Positions 12,546-23,470 of a stretch of 64,000 nt of DNA are shown here, in pieces (within the stretch, counting starts at the first letter, position 1; each line of letters begins with the position of its first letter). The position numbers were made by a program, and so were the translations under genes. Source of the stretch: Oncomelania hupensis (taxonomy: Eukaryota; Mollusca; Gastropoda; Littorinimorpha; Pomatiopsidae); assembly GCA_036898135.1 (NCBI GenBank), contig CM072513.1:15147022-15211021 (forward strand), written 5' to 3'. Under the pieces are notes generated by a model. That model saw only the letters and a program-made list of their open reading frames with translations, had not been told where the DNA came from and made no database searches.

Positions 12546-12813
12546 CGCACTGAGCATGGAATAGGAGATAAATCGATCTGTCTGCTGGTGCAACGCGGGG
12601 GCTGATAATTATGTCACTTCGGCAGAACACCACAACATGTCTGCCGTTCCGCAAATGCTGGAATGGGTGTCTGCGCAAAATCATCAAAGATTTATGCTCC
12701 AATTAAAAACATCAAAATAACTGCTGCTGGCTGGTCAAACAATGCAAACGTGTCACACAGACACAGGCACACAGACAGACACGCACGCATGCACGCACTC
12801 ACACACATACAGA

Positions 12814-12856
<43 letters not shown>

Positions 12857-12888
12857 TCATAAACAAACAAATACAAACATATACTCTC
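12546..12888. other. No gene; (CA)n and (CT)n flank of the LTR element
   Basis: Imperfect CA/CAGA repeats (12750-12812) are followed by (CT)n (12815-12846) and CA repeats. The CTCTC at 12884-12888 is duplicated after 20968 and is the probable target-site duplication of the LTR element. Confidence 0.7.
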
Positions 12889-14429
12889 TGTCACGTGGGG
12901 TTTATGGGCTCTGCACAATGGAATTATGGACCCTCACGTTTATTCGGTGGGAACTGCTAGTAAGTCACCCTATGAATTACTTTAATAAATTTATTTGTTT
13001 AGCTCGTTCTGTGTTAAGGTTGGGGTACAGAAATAGATAGAAAAATGGTAAAAGAATACTGTCACACTAGCTTTCACACGGCTATGAATCATAAGTAGTC
13101 CAGCCACTTGATAACAGTTAAAATCACACATTTATTTCTTCTACTCTATACAAGATTCTCTAAGTACTAATCTAACTTAAAAAGTCTCTTTCAATGCTAA
13201 GAGTTCGATCGCTGATAGTCTAGGCAGCTGTTATATCTTCCTCGGGCACTTGCTATAATATTTCATGTAGATTTGGACTACTGTGGTCCGTTTTACAGTT
13301 TCTGAAGAGTTGGACTACTGTGGTCCTGTTATGATCAGTTTAAGTGCACTTCTGGGTGTACACTTCACTTAACTTTCTTATGGTGCGGTCGAAGTCCTTC
13401 TGTGAGGTAGCTTCTGGTACACCTTTGTAGTTGTGTAGTTGGGTTCCCTTGCCACGCTGTGGGGTCTGACAGGGTGTCTTTCAAGGCAGCTCTTTCCGTC
13501 TTGTGCGGTAGAGGATCCTCAACCAACTAGTCGTTTCTGTGGAGTGGGGTGCACAGGATAGCTCGGGATAGCTCGCCTGCTCGTCTGTAATATAAGAGAC
13601 GAAATTCTGTACAACCCTGAATAATCGGTTTGTGCAGAGCGTCTCACTGAAAGCCAAAGTAGCCCTCAGTGATAGCTCCACATCTCTATACATAAGCGAC
13701 GAACATTCTGCTACTTCCGGGGTCCACTGGAATCTCACTCTAAATTCCTATACATACATAAATATCAATCGTGTCTAACTATACACATACAGAATTAATA
13801 AATAATAATATAAACATTCAGTGGTACAGCCACTGGTCTGCAAACATACATATAAGTTAAACAACAGTGGTTCCGTATGGTATACAACATGGCGGCGCAA
13901 CCGGTCGTGTTTCGCCTCGTGCTCGGCTCTTCCACGTGGTACGGCAAATTCGGATTAACAATTCACATTTATGCATAGCAAATTCCACAAACATAATTTC
14001 AACAATAATACAAATATATCACGATGAAACAGAAGGGTGTTCATTTACCTGTTTGACAAGTTCAGGCCCGTGATGGCTTGATAGAATTCTGAGATTCCTA
14101 AGTCCTGCTTCCTGGTCTATGAGTGTAGAGATTTCTCTAGCTGTGGAGATGTTGACTCTACCTCGTCTCACACACGACTGATTCAAACTGTCTTAGGTTT
14201 TGACACATTCAAAACTGCTCTACCCACTGAGCCTGCTCTGATTGGTTAAAACGGTCCGATTCAAAGCTCAAGTGCTGACTCACTGTGATGTGGGTCGGGC
14301 CGCTCGCGGTGTGTGGTCTGCTGTGTAATTTAATTGCTGCTGTGTAATAGTCTAACTTCTCTACTGTTACAAAGACTACACATGGCTAAATAGTCAACAA
14401 GCAGAGTTAAAACTAGCCAGTTCGTGACA
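12889..14429 (-). repeat. 3' LTR (1541 bp)
   Basis: Starts TGTCACGTGGGG and ends CAGTTCGTGACA on the plus strand. By eye it differs from the other LTR by one substitution (G/A in AACCGGTCG, about 13910) and five short indels of 1, 5, 1, 4 and 3 bp, which account exactly for the 12-bp length difference. It contains two copies of TTGGACTACTGTGGTCC and, on the minus strand, AATAAA motifs near 12985-13000 that could be the polyadenylation signal. Frames inside it are not genes. Confidence 0.95.
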
Positions 14430-14447
14430 GGCTCCCTCAACTGAAAA
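14430..14447 (-). promoter_or_regulatory. Candidate polypurine tract
   Basis: Immediately inside the 3' LTR the minus strand reads TTGAGGGAGCC before the terminal TGTCA. A short purine run at this place is the expected plus-strand primer site. The run is shorter than usual and ends in CC, so the call is tentative. Confidence 0.5.
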
Positions 14448-14597
14448 AAGGCGATGACTACTGGATTCGACCTTTTTCTACTACAGAGCCTAGTTTAACA
14501 CTGCACTATCCTAGGGTCCTATTTACAAACTAATTAAGTTGCTCTACCTGAGCTGCAATGCTGTGCCAGGTAGCTATGGACACTAGTGACAGGGTTT

Positions 14598-15216
14598 TTA
14601 TTGGGCGGGGACGAATTCTGGTGCTGTGGCCCTTAGTTGTGTTGGGTGGGCGACAGCTGCTGTGTCCTCCACGAGATGGCGACTGAGGTAGTCGGCTCCG
14701 TGGTTCTCTTTGGGGGATGTACTCGATCTGGAATGAGTACGCCTGAAGGGTGAGTGCCCATCTCATCAGGCGAGAGTTCAAAGACTTGGAGGCTGCCAGG
14801 AACGATAGTGGTTGATGGTCCACCTGAACTGTGAAGTGGGTCCCATACAGGTAGAGTTGGAATTTCTGTATGGCCCAGACTAGTCCAAGACATTCTTTCT
14901 CCGACGTGGCGTAGTGGGTCTCGGCGGGTCTCAATTTTCTGCTGGCGTAGGCGACAGGGAATAGCGTCTCTGCATTCTTGGGGTCGCGCTGTAGCAGTAC
15001 TGCTCCGAGGCCTAAGTCGCTTGCGTCGGTACGAAGAACGAATGGCTGAGTCAAATCGGGTAGGTGGAGTACTGGCGCCGATGTCATTCTGTCCTTGAGT
15101 GTTTGGAATGCTGTCTCACATTCCGCTGTCCAAACTACTTTGTCCGGGGCGATTTTCCGGGTTCCATTTGTCAGAGGTACGGCGATGCTGTTGTAGTTGG
15201 GGATGAACTTCTGTAG
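14598..15216 (-). pseudogene. Pol segment: RNase H domain
   Basis: The minus frame carries RNase HI blocks: LRTDASDLGLGAVLLQ (first Asp), YATSEKECLGLVWAIQKF (Glu) and FTVQVDHQPLSFL (Asp). It is joined to RT by a frame change near 15216, after the CGFYR motif. A second frame change at the five-base C run (about 14712-14716) precedes the last residues, and the reading then reaches a TAA at 14598-14600. RNase H would degrade the RNA strand during reverse transcription. The end of pol lies here, with no further gene before the LTR. Confidence 0.9.
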
Positions 15217-16240
15217 AAGCCGCAGAGTCCTAGAAATGACTGCACTTCCTTCTTTGTCTTGGGCCTAGGAGCGTCGAGTAGGCGTTTCACTGTCTTTTCT
15301 ACCGGTCGCAGGCTTCCTTGACTTATGGTGTGTCCCAGAAATTCTAGTTCTGTGAATCCAATCTGACATTTGGTGGGTCTTGCCGTCAATCCCGTGTCTC
15401 TGAGGCGGGCGAGTAGTTGTTGTAGGAGCGTGACATGTTCCTCCCACGTAGGTGTTGCGATGAGGATGTCGTCCATAAACGAATGTAGGTGCTCGCTGCT
15501 CAGGGGTGCCAGGAGTTTTCGCATCATGGCGCTGAAGATGCTGGGTGCGTTGTGGAGTCCGAATGGAAGCACGTTGAACTCGAAGTGTCCTTCCATAGTG
15601 CTAAACGCTAGGTACTTTCGGACTTGTGGTTGTACTGGTATCTGGTAGTATCCTTTGCTGAGGTCGATGCGTGAGAAGTACTTCGCTCGCTGTAGCTTGG
15701 CAAATAGGTCGGTCTGGTCCGGGAGTGGCTCCGGCTGGAACTGCGTTACCGCATTCAGGAGTCTGAAGTCGATGCACAGTCGATGCTCTCCGTTGGGTTT
15801 TCGCAACAATACCGTGCCTGCGCTGTAGGGTGAAGTAGACTCTGAGATGATTCCGGCTGCCAGTAAGGTGTCTATCTCTTCCTTGATGGCTCGCTGTTGC
15901 GACAGTGGCATCGGGTAGAGCTTCTGGCGGACGGGTGTTGGGTCGGTCACCGTTAAGGTTACTTCGACGAGGTCTGTCCTCCCTGGTCGGTCTGTGAGCA
16001 CAGTCTGATGTTGTCGAATGACCTGTAGTACTTGCTGTCGCTGGGTAGCGGCTAGGTCTCCGTTGAGTATCACGTCTTTGTAGGTTTCCTTGGAGTGCAG
16101 GGGATACTCTACTGCATTGGTCTCCATGCTTTCTCCTTCTTCCGCGATGGCGATGGCTAACAAGTTGTGAGTGCTGGGGGTCGCTGGTCTGTCCGTATAC
16201 TTCTTGAGGAGATGTGGTGGTATCGGGCTCTCCCGTTCAC
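15217..16240 (-). pseudogene. Pol segment: reverse transcriptase domain
   Basis: Conserved Ty3/gypsy RT blocks are in order: GIISESTSPYSAGTVLLRKP, RLCIDFRLLNAVT, YFSRIDLSKGYYQIPV (catalytic Asp), FNVLPFGLHNAPSIF, and SFMDDILIA with the catalytic Asp pair encoded at 15468-15473. Then come LEFLGHTIS and the connection motif FLGLCGFYR. FMDD replaces the more usual Y/F-x-DD with V or I in third place. It is downstream of integrase in the same polyprotein direction. Frame changes near 16240 and 15216 bound it; inside, the frame is open for about 340 codons. Confidence 0.95.
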
Positions 16241-16706
16241 CTCTACTTGGTAGACTGTCTTGGATTTCTTGGCAGTCACCCGGTACGGTCCTCTCCAAGC
16301 GATGTCCAGCTTGTTGGTTCCACTTGGAAGTAAGAGTAGCACTTGATCGCCGACTTGCAGTTCTCTGTCCTTCGCGTGGCGGTTGTAGTACTTTGCCTGA
16401 CGGGCTCTTGCCTTCTTCAGTGCTTCACCAGCTTTCTTCCACGTTGCTTTGAGGGTTTCCTGCAGGTCTGCGACGTACTTGGTGGCACCTCTTGGTGTGT
16501 CGTCTATCTTGGCCTCCGTCCAACTTCTGCATAGGGCTTCTAGCGGTCCGGCTAGAGGTCTGCCGAATAGCAATGTTGACGGGGTGTAGCCTGTGGCTGC
16601 ATGGGGCGTTTCTCGGTATGCGAACAGTGCCGCATTCACGTAGGTGTCCCACGCTTCTGGATTGTCGTCGGCGACTTTCCTGAGAATGGTGAGAAGGGTT
16701 CCATTC
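16241..16706 (-). pseudogene. Pol segment: integrase C-terminal part
   Basis: Continues the integrase core in a different frame from the DDE segment: AALFAYRETPHAATGYTPS, LLFGRPL, a basic helix (KKARARQAKYYNRHAKDREL), VGDQVLLLLPSGTNKLDIAW and RGPYRV. The last is the GPY/F signature of many gypsy integrases, followed by VYQVEVNGR. The frame shifts near 16240 into RT. The GPY/F motif lying between the DDE core and RT is the clearest evidence that integrase precedes RT here. Confidence 0.93.
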
Positions 16707-18705
16707 AGTCTTCTACTTGTCCGTTGCTGGCTGGGTGGTATGGTGGTGTGCGAATGTGATGAACTTGTATCAACTCGAACACGTCTTGCATCAGGCGGCC
16801 GGTGAACTGAGATCCGTTGTCCGTTCTAATGCTGTCCGGGAATCCGACTCTGGTAAAGATGGCGATGAGTGCATCTGCAATCTTCTTGGTGTCGATCGCT
16901 GGCAACGGGACTGCTTCGCACCACATCGTACATGCGTCGACGAGTGTGAGTAGAAATCTGTTCCGCTTCTTGGTCATGGGCAGTGGTCCTACTATGTCTA
17001 CTGAGACTTGCTGGAATGGCACGCCGACTACTACTGATGGTCCTAAGGTAACTGGTACGGTGTGATGTCGCGGGGAATATCGTTGACATTGGTGGCAAGA
17101 TTTCACGTAGCGCTTGACATCCTCCGTGATTCCTGGCCAATAGTAGTGTGCGCTGATTCTCTGCACTGTGGCTCCAATTCCCATGTGTCCGCTGAGTGGC
17201 ATGCTGTGGCCTAGTTCTAGTACTTGGGCTCGAAGGGTGGCTGGTAGTACTAGTTGGGTGTGATCTCCATCTCCTTGTCGATGTAGAACTCCCTCTTCCA
17301 TGTAGAAGTCTCCCTTGTGCGGGGGTGTGTGCGCCTTGGGTAGCTTCTGGAAGCACTTCGCTATCGAGGTGTCTTCTTTCTGTGCTGTTTTGATCTCTTC
17401 GAGTCCTGGGTTCGGAGCGAACTCGGGCTGGGGTGGTTGGGTTTTAGCTTGGGCCCTGGTTTGCACTGCAGCTATCTCTACAGTTTTAGGGGGCGTGCCT
17501 AAGAACACATACCTACAACCTAGCACTAGATCATACAGGGGTTTCTGTAAAACAGCTGCTTGGATTCGTCCTGTGACGTACCTACTCTCTACTTCTATCC
17601 AAGCTATTGGGCAAGTAGTCGTCGGTTTCGTCAAGTCTGCTCCTTGTAGTTCGACTGTCTTGTCTGTCAAGTCCGCGCGCGATACAAGAGATTCGCTAAC
17701 TATCGCGTCGTATGATAGACCTGTGTCATACAGACAGTTCGCTTCTTTTCCGTTGACCTTGACCGTGTCTGTCACCGATGGGTGATCTCCGATCGTGTGT
17801 GGCTTGTTACCGCTACTTTGAGTTAGAACTCTGTGCGCTGGCCGGCTTTCGCGCTCTTCCCTACGTTGTGCGGCCAACTTGAAACATTCTGCGGTGGAGT
17901 GATTGTTTCTGTTGCAGAACGAACAATACCGTCTCTGTTCTGCAGGACCTCTTTTCCCGAATTCCGTGTTGGGTCCTTTATTTTGCCCAGGTCTGGGGTT
18001 ATTCGGCTTATTCGCGGTGCGCTCTTCCCGGTTAGGGCTTCGTTTCTGTGCCTCTTTCCCGTTAGGCTTTAGGTCTCGCCTGAAGCTCTTGGCTTCTCCG
18101 TGGGCGGCCACGTACCTATCTGCGACCTTGACCAGATCTTCCAGTCTTTCCGCGCCCTGCTCTACTGAGAATGTTCTCAGCTCGGGGGTCATGGTTTCCC
18201 GTAGCTGTTCCCATACTAACAGTTCTGTCAGTCCATCATACGTTTTAGCCGTGGCTGACTGGCTAATCCACTTATCCAGCGTTGTGGACAACCGATCCGC
18301 GAACTGCGCATAGCTCTCTCCTTTCACTCTCCGATTGGTGCGGAATTTTTGCCGGTAGCATTCTCCTGTTAGTTCGAATCCCGTTAGGAGTGCCTCTTTT
18401 ACTTTGTGATAGTCAGTCACTCTGTCAGTCGGTAGCTTACTGTAGATGTCATAAGCCTTTCCTCTAAGCCCTTGACTAAGCTTGAAAGACCAATGAGTGG
18501 GATCTAGTTTGTACTCTGTTGCTAGATGCTCAAACCTAGTCAGATAGAGATCTAGACCTTCTTCTCTCTCATTGAATGTTCCCAGTGGAAATGACATTCC
18601 TTGTACAGGGTTGGATGCTACCTCTAGCTGATCTGAGTGGGAAGGGGTTGAGGAAGAACTTGAAGCTCCTGATCCCAATCTTCTTAGCTCTAACTCATGC
18701 TGTCT
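16707..18705 (-). pseudogene. Gag-Pol segment: capsid, zinc knuckle, protease, integrase N-terminus and core
   Basis: An open frame of about 660 codons. Residues 30-200 are a Gag capsid-like domain (LYLTRFEHLATEYKLDPTHW, a SCAN/retrotransposon-gag-like helix set). A zinc knuckle C252-x2-C-x4-H-x4-C265 follows. The aspartic protease has DTG at 318-320 and a distal LVLG near 384-387; the residue after DTG is Leu where Ala or Ser is usual. The integrase HHCC finger is H491, H498, C528, C531. The core has D561, D620 and E656 with the classic 35-residue D-E spacing. The frame breaks at 16707-16710, one codon after the catalytic Glu. The first codon sometimes taken as a start is TTG and is not a real initiation site; reading continues from the upstream Gag segment. 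Confidence 0.94.
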
Positions 18706-19070
18706 TTCTTTTCTTTTTCCTTTTCTTCCCTCTCTTTTTCTTTTTCTGCCCTCTCATACTCCCATTTCCTAACTTCTGCTTCTCTCTCGGCTGCTACCTT
18801 CTTCTGTTCTGCTTCTAGCTCTAATTTCCTCGTTTCTCTCTCTGCCTCTAATTTCTTCTGCTCTAGTTCTAATTTCTTTTGCTCTGCTTCTAATTTCTTC
18901 GCCTCTCTCTCCGCTTCTAACTTCTTTGCCTCTCTCTCTGCTGCTCTCTCTGCCTTAGCCTCCTGTTTCTCTACCTCTGCATTGATATACGCAATTAGGT
19001 CTGCCCCTGCTAAGTGTAAAGCTTCTCCTAGTTCCTTGAAACGCAATCTCAAGGCCACTGGGTCCGACAT
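18690..19070 (-). pseudogene. Gag N-terminal coiled-coil segment
   Basis: The ATG at 19068-19070 (MSDPVALRLRFKELGEALHL) starts a short globular lead of about 38 residues. About 85 residues of Lys/Glu/Ala/Arg heptad-like repeats (KKLEAEREAKK, QKKLELEQKK) follow, a likely coiled coil. The frame ends at 18690, but reading passes by a single-base shift around 18700-18716, in an A-rich run, into the capsid segment. No other ATG upstream in frame is plausible. This is the likely start of the single Gag-Pol of about 1490 codons. Confidence 0.85.
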
Positions 19071-19413
19071 TGCCAAACGTGTCTATGAACAACCTCTGAC
19101 TCACGTGGAATACCAAAACACTAGCAATATTGCAAGTCAATAACAACAATGCAAAGACAATCAAATTCGTAATCAATAATAGAATAAAACAAGAGTCAAA
19201 TGGCATACAACAGTTACTTAAGCAAAACCTGCAAAAGAACAATGCAACATACAGGTACAAAAATAATTGAAGCAAAAAAGTTTTTAACTAAAGAATAGTG
19301 CACCACAACTGATCAGTGTTATACCCTTACACTATTCTAAGTTATTCTACTACTACTGTTATCTAATTTTATTGTACTTAGGTCCGGTTATACCCAATTC
19401 CTATTATACACAG
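19071..19413. other. Retrotransposon 5' leader
   Basis: AT-rich untranslated leader between the primer-binding site and the Gag start (read on the minus strand). The frame at 18955-19275 is a shadow. Confidence 0.6.
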
Positions 19414-19432
19414 ATCCTGGCTAGGCTCGCCA
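19414..19432 (-). promoter_or_regulatory. Primer-binding site, tRNA-Arg-like
   Basis: Seven bases inside the 5' LTR the minus strand reads TGGCGAGCCTAGCCAGGAT. Its complement ends in CTCGCCA. From memory of animal tRNA-Arg(ACG), whose 3' end is close to CCTGGCTGGCTCG plus CCA, the match is complete except for one extra base in the middle. Arg primers are known in some gypsy lineages. Confidence 0.7.
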
Positions 19433-19439
19433 ATTAAAG

Positions 19440-20968
19440 TGTCACGTGGGGTTTATGGGCTCTGCACAATGGAATTATGGACCCTCACGTTTATTCGGTG
19501 GGAACTGCTAGTAAGTCACCCTATGAATTACTTTAATAAATTTATTTGTTTAGCTCGTTCTGTGTTAAGGTTGGGGTACAGAAATAGATAGAAAAATGGT
19601 AAAAGAATACTGTCACACTAGCTTTCACACGGCTATGAATCATAAGTAGTCCAGCCACTTGATAACAGTTAAAATCACACATTTATTTCTTCTACTCTAT
19701 ACAAGAATTCTCTAAGTACTAATCTAACTTAAAAAGTCTCTTTCAATGCTAAGAGTTCGATCGCTGATAGTCTAGGCAGCTGTTATATCTTCCTCGGGCA
19801 CTTGCTATAATATTTCATGTAGATTTGGACTACTGTGGTCCGTTTTACAGTTTCTGAAGAGTTGGACTACTGTGGTCCTGTTATGATCAGTTTAAGTGCA
19901 CTTCTGGGTGTACACTTAACTTTCTTATGGTGCGGTCGAAGTCCTTCTGTGAGGTAGCTTCTGGTACACCTTTGTAGTTGTGTAGTTGGGTTCCCTTGCC
20001 ACGCTGTGGGGTCTGACAGGGTGTCTTTCAAGGCAGCTCTTTCCGTCTTGTGCGGTAGAGGATCCTCAACCAACTAGTCGTTTCTGTGGAGTGGGGTGCA
20101 CAGGATAGCTCGGGATAGCTCGCCTGCTCGTCTGTAATATAAGAGACGAAATTCTGTACAACCCTGAATAATCGGTTTGTGCAGAGCGTCTCACTGAAAG
20201 CCAAAGAGCCCTCAGTGATAGCTCCACATCTCTATACATAAGCGACGAACATTCTGCTACTTCCGGGGTCCACTGGAATCTCACTCTAAATTCCTATACA
20301 TACATAAATATCAATCGTGTCTAACTATACACATACAGAATTAATAATAATATAAACATTCAGTGGTACAGCCACTGGTCTGCAAACATACATATAAGTT
20401 AAACAACAGTGGTTCCGTATGGTATACAACATGGCGGCGCAACCAGTCGTGTTTCGCCTCGTGCTCGGCTCTTCCACGTGGTACGGCAAATTCGGATTAA
20501 CAATTCACATTTATGCATAGCAAATTCCACAAACATAATTTCAACAATAATACAAATATATCACGATGAAACAGAAGGGTGTTCATTTACCTGTTTGACA
20601 AGTTCAGGCCCGTGATGGCTTGATAGAATTCTGAGATTCCTAAGTCCTGCTTCCTGGTCTATGAGTGTAGAGATTTCTCTAGCTGTGGAGATGTTGACTC
20701 TACCTCGTCTCACACACGACTGATTCAAACTGTCTTAGGTTTTGACACATTCAAAACTGCTCTACCCACTGAGCCTGCTCTGATTGGTTAAAACGGTCCG
20801 ATTCAAAGCTCAAGTGCTGACTCACTGTGATGTGGGTCGGGCTCGCGGTGTGTGGTCTGCTGTGTAATTTAATTGCTGCTGTGTAATAGTCTAACTTCTC
20901 TACTGTTACAAAGACTACACATGGCTAAATAGTCAACAAGCAGAGTTAAAACTAGCCAGTTCGTGACA
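19440..20968 (-). repeat. 5' LTR (1529 bp)
   Basis: Same ends as the other LTR and followed directly by CTCTC, the second half of the target duplication. As the 5' LTR on the minus strand it would carry the promoter. No TATA box stands out. Near-identity with the 3' LTR implies a recent insertion. Confidence 0.95.
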
Positions 20969-21005
<37 letters not shown>

Positions 21006-21028
21006 GCACACACATACACACACACTTT
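20969..21028. repeat. (CT)n-(CA)n microsatellite, insertion target
   Basis: Dinucleotide sequence continuing the simple repeat that lies left of the LTR element. The element therefore inserted into a CT/CA microsatellite. Confidence 0.9.
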
Positions 21029-22571
21029 GTGCGTTGATAATTTCTCATTCTTCTGACTCGTTATTGGGACCCCGACTGACACCGATTGTTTATTCTTTGG
21101 CACGCCACAGGACTCGGTGTTAACATCAATCAGCTACGTCATGGTGGCAGAAGTCAGAGTATTTGTGATACTTCTATTTTTGTATAGCGCAATTAAAAGC
21201 TCCAATTTTGCTCAAGGCGTGAAAGAGCTATTTACACTGCTAGTGTTTCCATGAATCTCGATATTGGCAGCTCAATGGTCCATGGCGTTATACCAGACCG
21301 AAAGCTTGCAGCAAGTACGAGTGATCGGGGTCTGACATGCTACAACAGTCGTCAAGGCGGTAGCAGCCATGATTCAAGGGTGCCCTGTATTGTTACGTTA
21401 ATAAGCCTATTGACGTCGGGGTTTGCACTTTTCCATTTCAATGATATTATTCGTGCGAGCAAAACGCCAGGTTGTCTTCTCAACGAAAGCATGGCAACGA
21501 CTGAGCAGCGCATCCCTGGACGAAGGAAGGATTTAGGGGGAGAGGGGGGGGGGGCGAAAGGAGGGGTGGGAGTGCAGAAACCCAAGCAACCCCATCTAAC
21601 CCTTATAATTACTGTAGAATCCCACCTGCTAGGTACGGACCCGTGACTTGCAGCTGCAGCCCTTGTTTCCTGACGTTTACCTACACAGGCTAACAAAGGG
21701 TCCGCTAGCACCATCTCTCCCCCCTCCTCGCCTTGTGAAAGCCTGTCCCCCACCCCTCAGGCTCTCCCCCCCTTCCCCACATCGCCCCCTCCTCCCTAAC
21801 CACTCTCCCCATCGAGCCATCGTAACACCAAGGTGTGCGCGATCGCATAGTGTTGATTTCCTGCGGGCAGCGAAAGCGCCTGTCTGCGGCATTGTGGATG
21901 CAATAGCATTGAGAAAGGCCTCATTTTGATTGCCACACCTTGACCGCCCGCGTGGCCTCAGTACTTGTTATTGTTAACGATCACGTAATTCACCTGCACA
22001 CAACATCCATCATTGATACCTAGGTCTGCATATTCGTAGCGTGTGGAATGCCGGCCATGCAGCCACAGCGTCTGCCAGCGGTTGATGCTTTGGGTGCAAT
22101 AACCGCCCGCTGCCCATACTTGTCGTGTCATAAGGCGTTTATTATTATTTCATCGCGAGTTCTCATCGCCCTTCTTTTGGCATTTACTGCAAAAGCCATC
22201 GATTTTTTTTGTTGTGGTCTGCTGGGCTCTCTGCTATGTCCTGCATAATATCTTTATGAACCGTATTTGCACGTATCTTGTATATTTTACAGCTAAATCC
22301 TAATGTATCTTTTACAGCCAAAGCCTATTGCATCTTTTACACCTAAATCCTATTATGTTTTGCTTCCATCTATGTCCATCCACTTTCTCATCCTAAATTT
22401 TAGATCACAGAGGTTTTGTTGTCTACGGCGAGGACACATCGACGCGTGGACTGGAGACCCTAAAACTAAATTTACCTCCTCTCATTCACGGTTAAGACGT
22501 TCTCCGTTTCCCCCTCTTTCTCACCGGACTTATTAAAATCCACTGCAAGCTGTCGCAGTACACTTGCTTCA
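21029..22571. other. No gene seen
   Basis: Contains a G-rich run (21534-21552) and a C-rich block (21716-21800). Frames of up to 133 codons on both strands overlap each other and have no domain motif. I cannot support a gene. Confidence 0.45.
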
Positions 22572-23360
22572 ATCTATCTCATAGCTTACTTTACTACAGG
22601 CCTACTCAACGTAACGCGCGATTGTAGACTGGAGGCCGACTTTTGCCTGCCTCTGTCTCCAGTCAGCAGTGAAACTATTACCAACACACATCGATTGCGT
22701 AGGTGACGAGAAGTACATTATTTTGAACGTGTTGTTTGAGCGCCAAAGATGGGGAGAAAATGTTGTGTTTACGGGTGTAAAACAGGCTATAAATCAACAA
22801 AAGAGCCCTCCCTCAAGCGACTGAAACTGTCCTAATAATGATTGTGCTTACCACACAGGTTAGTGTTAATTGTGTAGTTCTTGTTTTTGACTATAACTAC
22901 TTGCTGTTCTTTGTATTATTTGTATCACTCTCTATGAGTATGAAACAAGGGAGCACTGCTTCGGCTTTGAGCAAATAAGTATGTATCGGCTCACAGGAGG
23001 GATAGGGTGGGTTGTTTTTTTCTTTGAGTCTTCAAAGAAATTTTACAGATATTTTGGTATCCTTCCATGTATAATTATTTACTTTCAGTCACATATTAGT
23101 GGATTTACTGCACTCAACTTAGAGGGAGTTAAGCACTAGCCCATGATAAAAATTAAATAAAAATCACCTAAATTGAAAGAAATATATAATAAAATATGCC
23201 TTCTACAAGCTTATAAACAAGTAAACTTAAATTTAATTTCATGATGTGTTAAAGAAAAGTCTCACACTAATGTAATCTACATAGACAAAGTAGGCCTCCA
23301 GTCCCAGACTCCAGTTGCGCGTTGAGTAGGCCTGTAGTAAAGTAAGTCTTGATCTATCTC
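22572..23360. mobile_element. P-superfamily-like non-autonomous DNA transposon
   Basis: The element runs 22580-23352. Its inverted ends read CATAGCTTACTTTACTACAG and, from the other side, CAAGACTTACTTTACTACAG, continuing through GCCTACTCAACG. A second inverted block, GACTGGAGGCC, lies farther in. It is flanked by an 8-bp duplication ATCTATCT (22572-22579 and 23353-23360). CA/TG ends, 8-bp duplication and an internal THAP-like start all fit the P superfamily. At 773 bp it lacks a transposase. Confidence 0.82.
22749..22835 (+). pseudogene. THAP zinc-finger N-terminal remnant
   Basis: ATG opens a 28-codon frame beginning MGRKCCVYGCKTGYKSTKEP, which has the start typical of THAP domains (Met, basic, then C-x-V-x-x-C and GYKS). 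It stops at TAA before the second metal-binding half. A consensus-like donor, CACACAG/GTTAGT, follows at about 22853-22865, so this may be a first exon left by internal deletion. THAP is the DNA-binding domain of P-element transposases and related host proteins. Confidence 0.7.
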
Positions 23361-23470
23361 CTTAGCTCGCCCACGAAGGTACACATTTCTTCATCTGTGA
23401 AACATACGCGCTTGCACCCCCCGCGCGCGATCACACGTAGACAGAGATATCTATCCCATACTTATGACGA
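23361..23470. other. Short spacer
   Basis: About 110 bp between two transposon-like units, with nothing recognised. Confidence 0.4.

Larger units (their letters stand above)
12889..20968 (-). mobile_element. Complete LTR retrotransposon, Ty3/gypsy, GMR1-like domain order
   Basis: The 8080-bp element is read on the minus strand. It has two almost identical LTRs, TG...CA ends with the inverted repeat TGTCACG/CGTGACA, and a 5-bp target duplication CTCTC on both sides. The 5.0-kb interior encodes, in order, Gag, aspartic protease, integrase, reverse transcriptase and RNase H. Integrase before RT is the Ty1/copia-like order. Among Ty3/gypsy elements it is known from the Gmr1 group, first described in Atlantic cod. 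RT and integrase motifs (GPY/F-type C-terminus) are otherwise gypsy-like. There is no env: only about 170 bp separate the pol stop from the 3' LTR. The frame is interrupted about five times by small indels. Confidence 0.95.

Noticed and set aside
14429..14598. Possible env gene at the 3' end of the LTR element
   Set aside because: Only about 170 bp lie between the pol stop and the 3' LTR, with no open frame of useful size.
21251..21929. Overlapping 93-133 codon frames on both strands
   Set aside because: No conserved motif, compositional bias from G and C runs, and mutually overlapping frames. No basis for a gene call.
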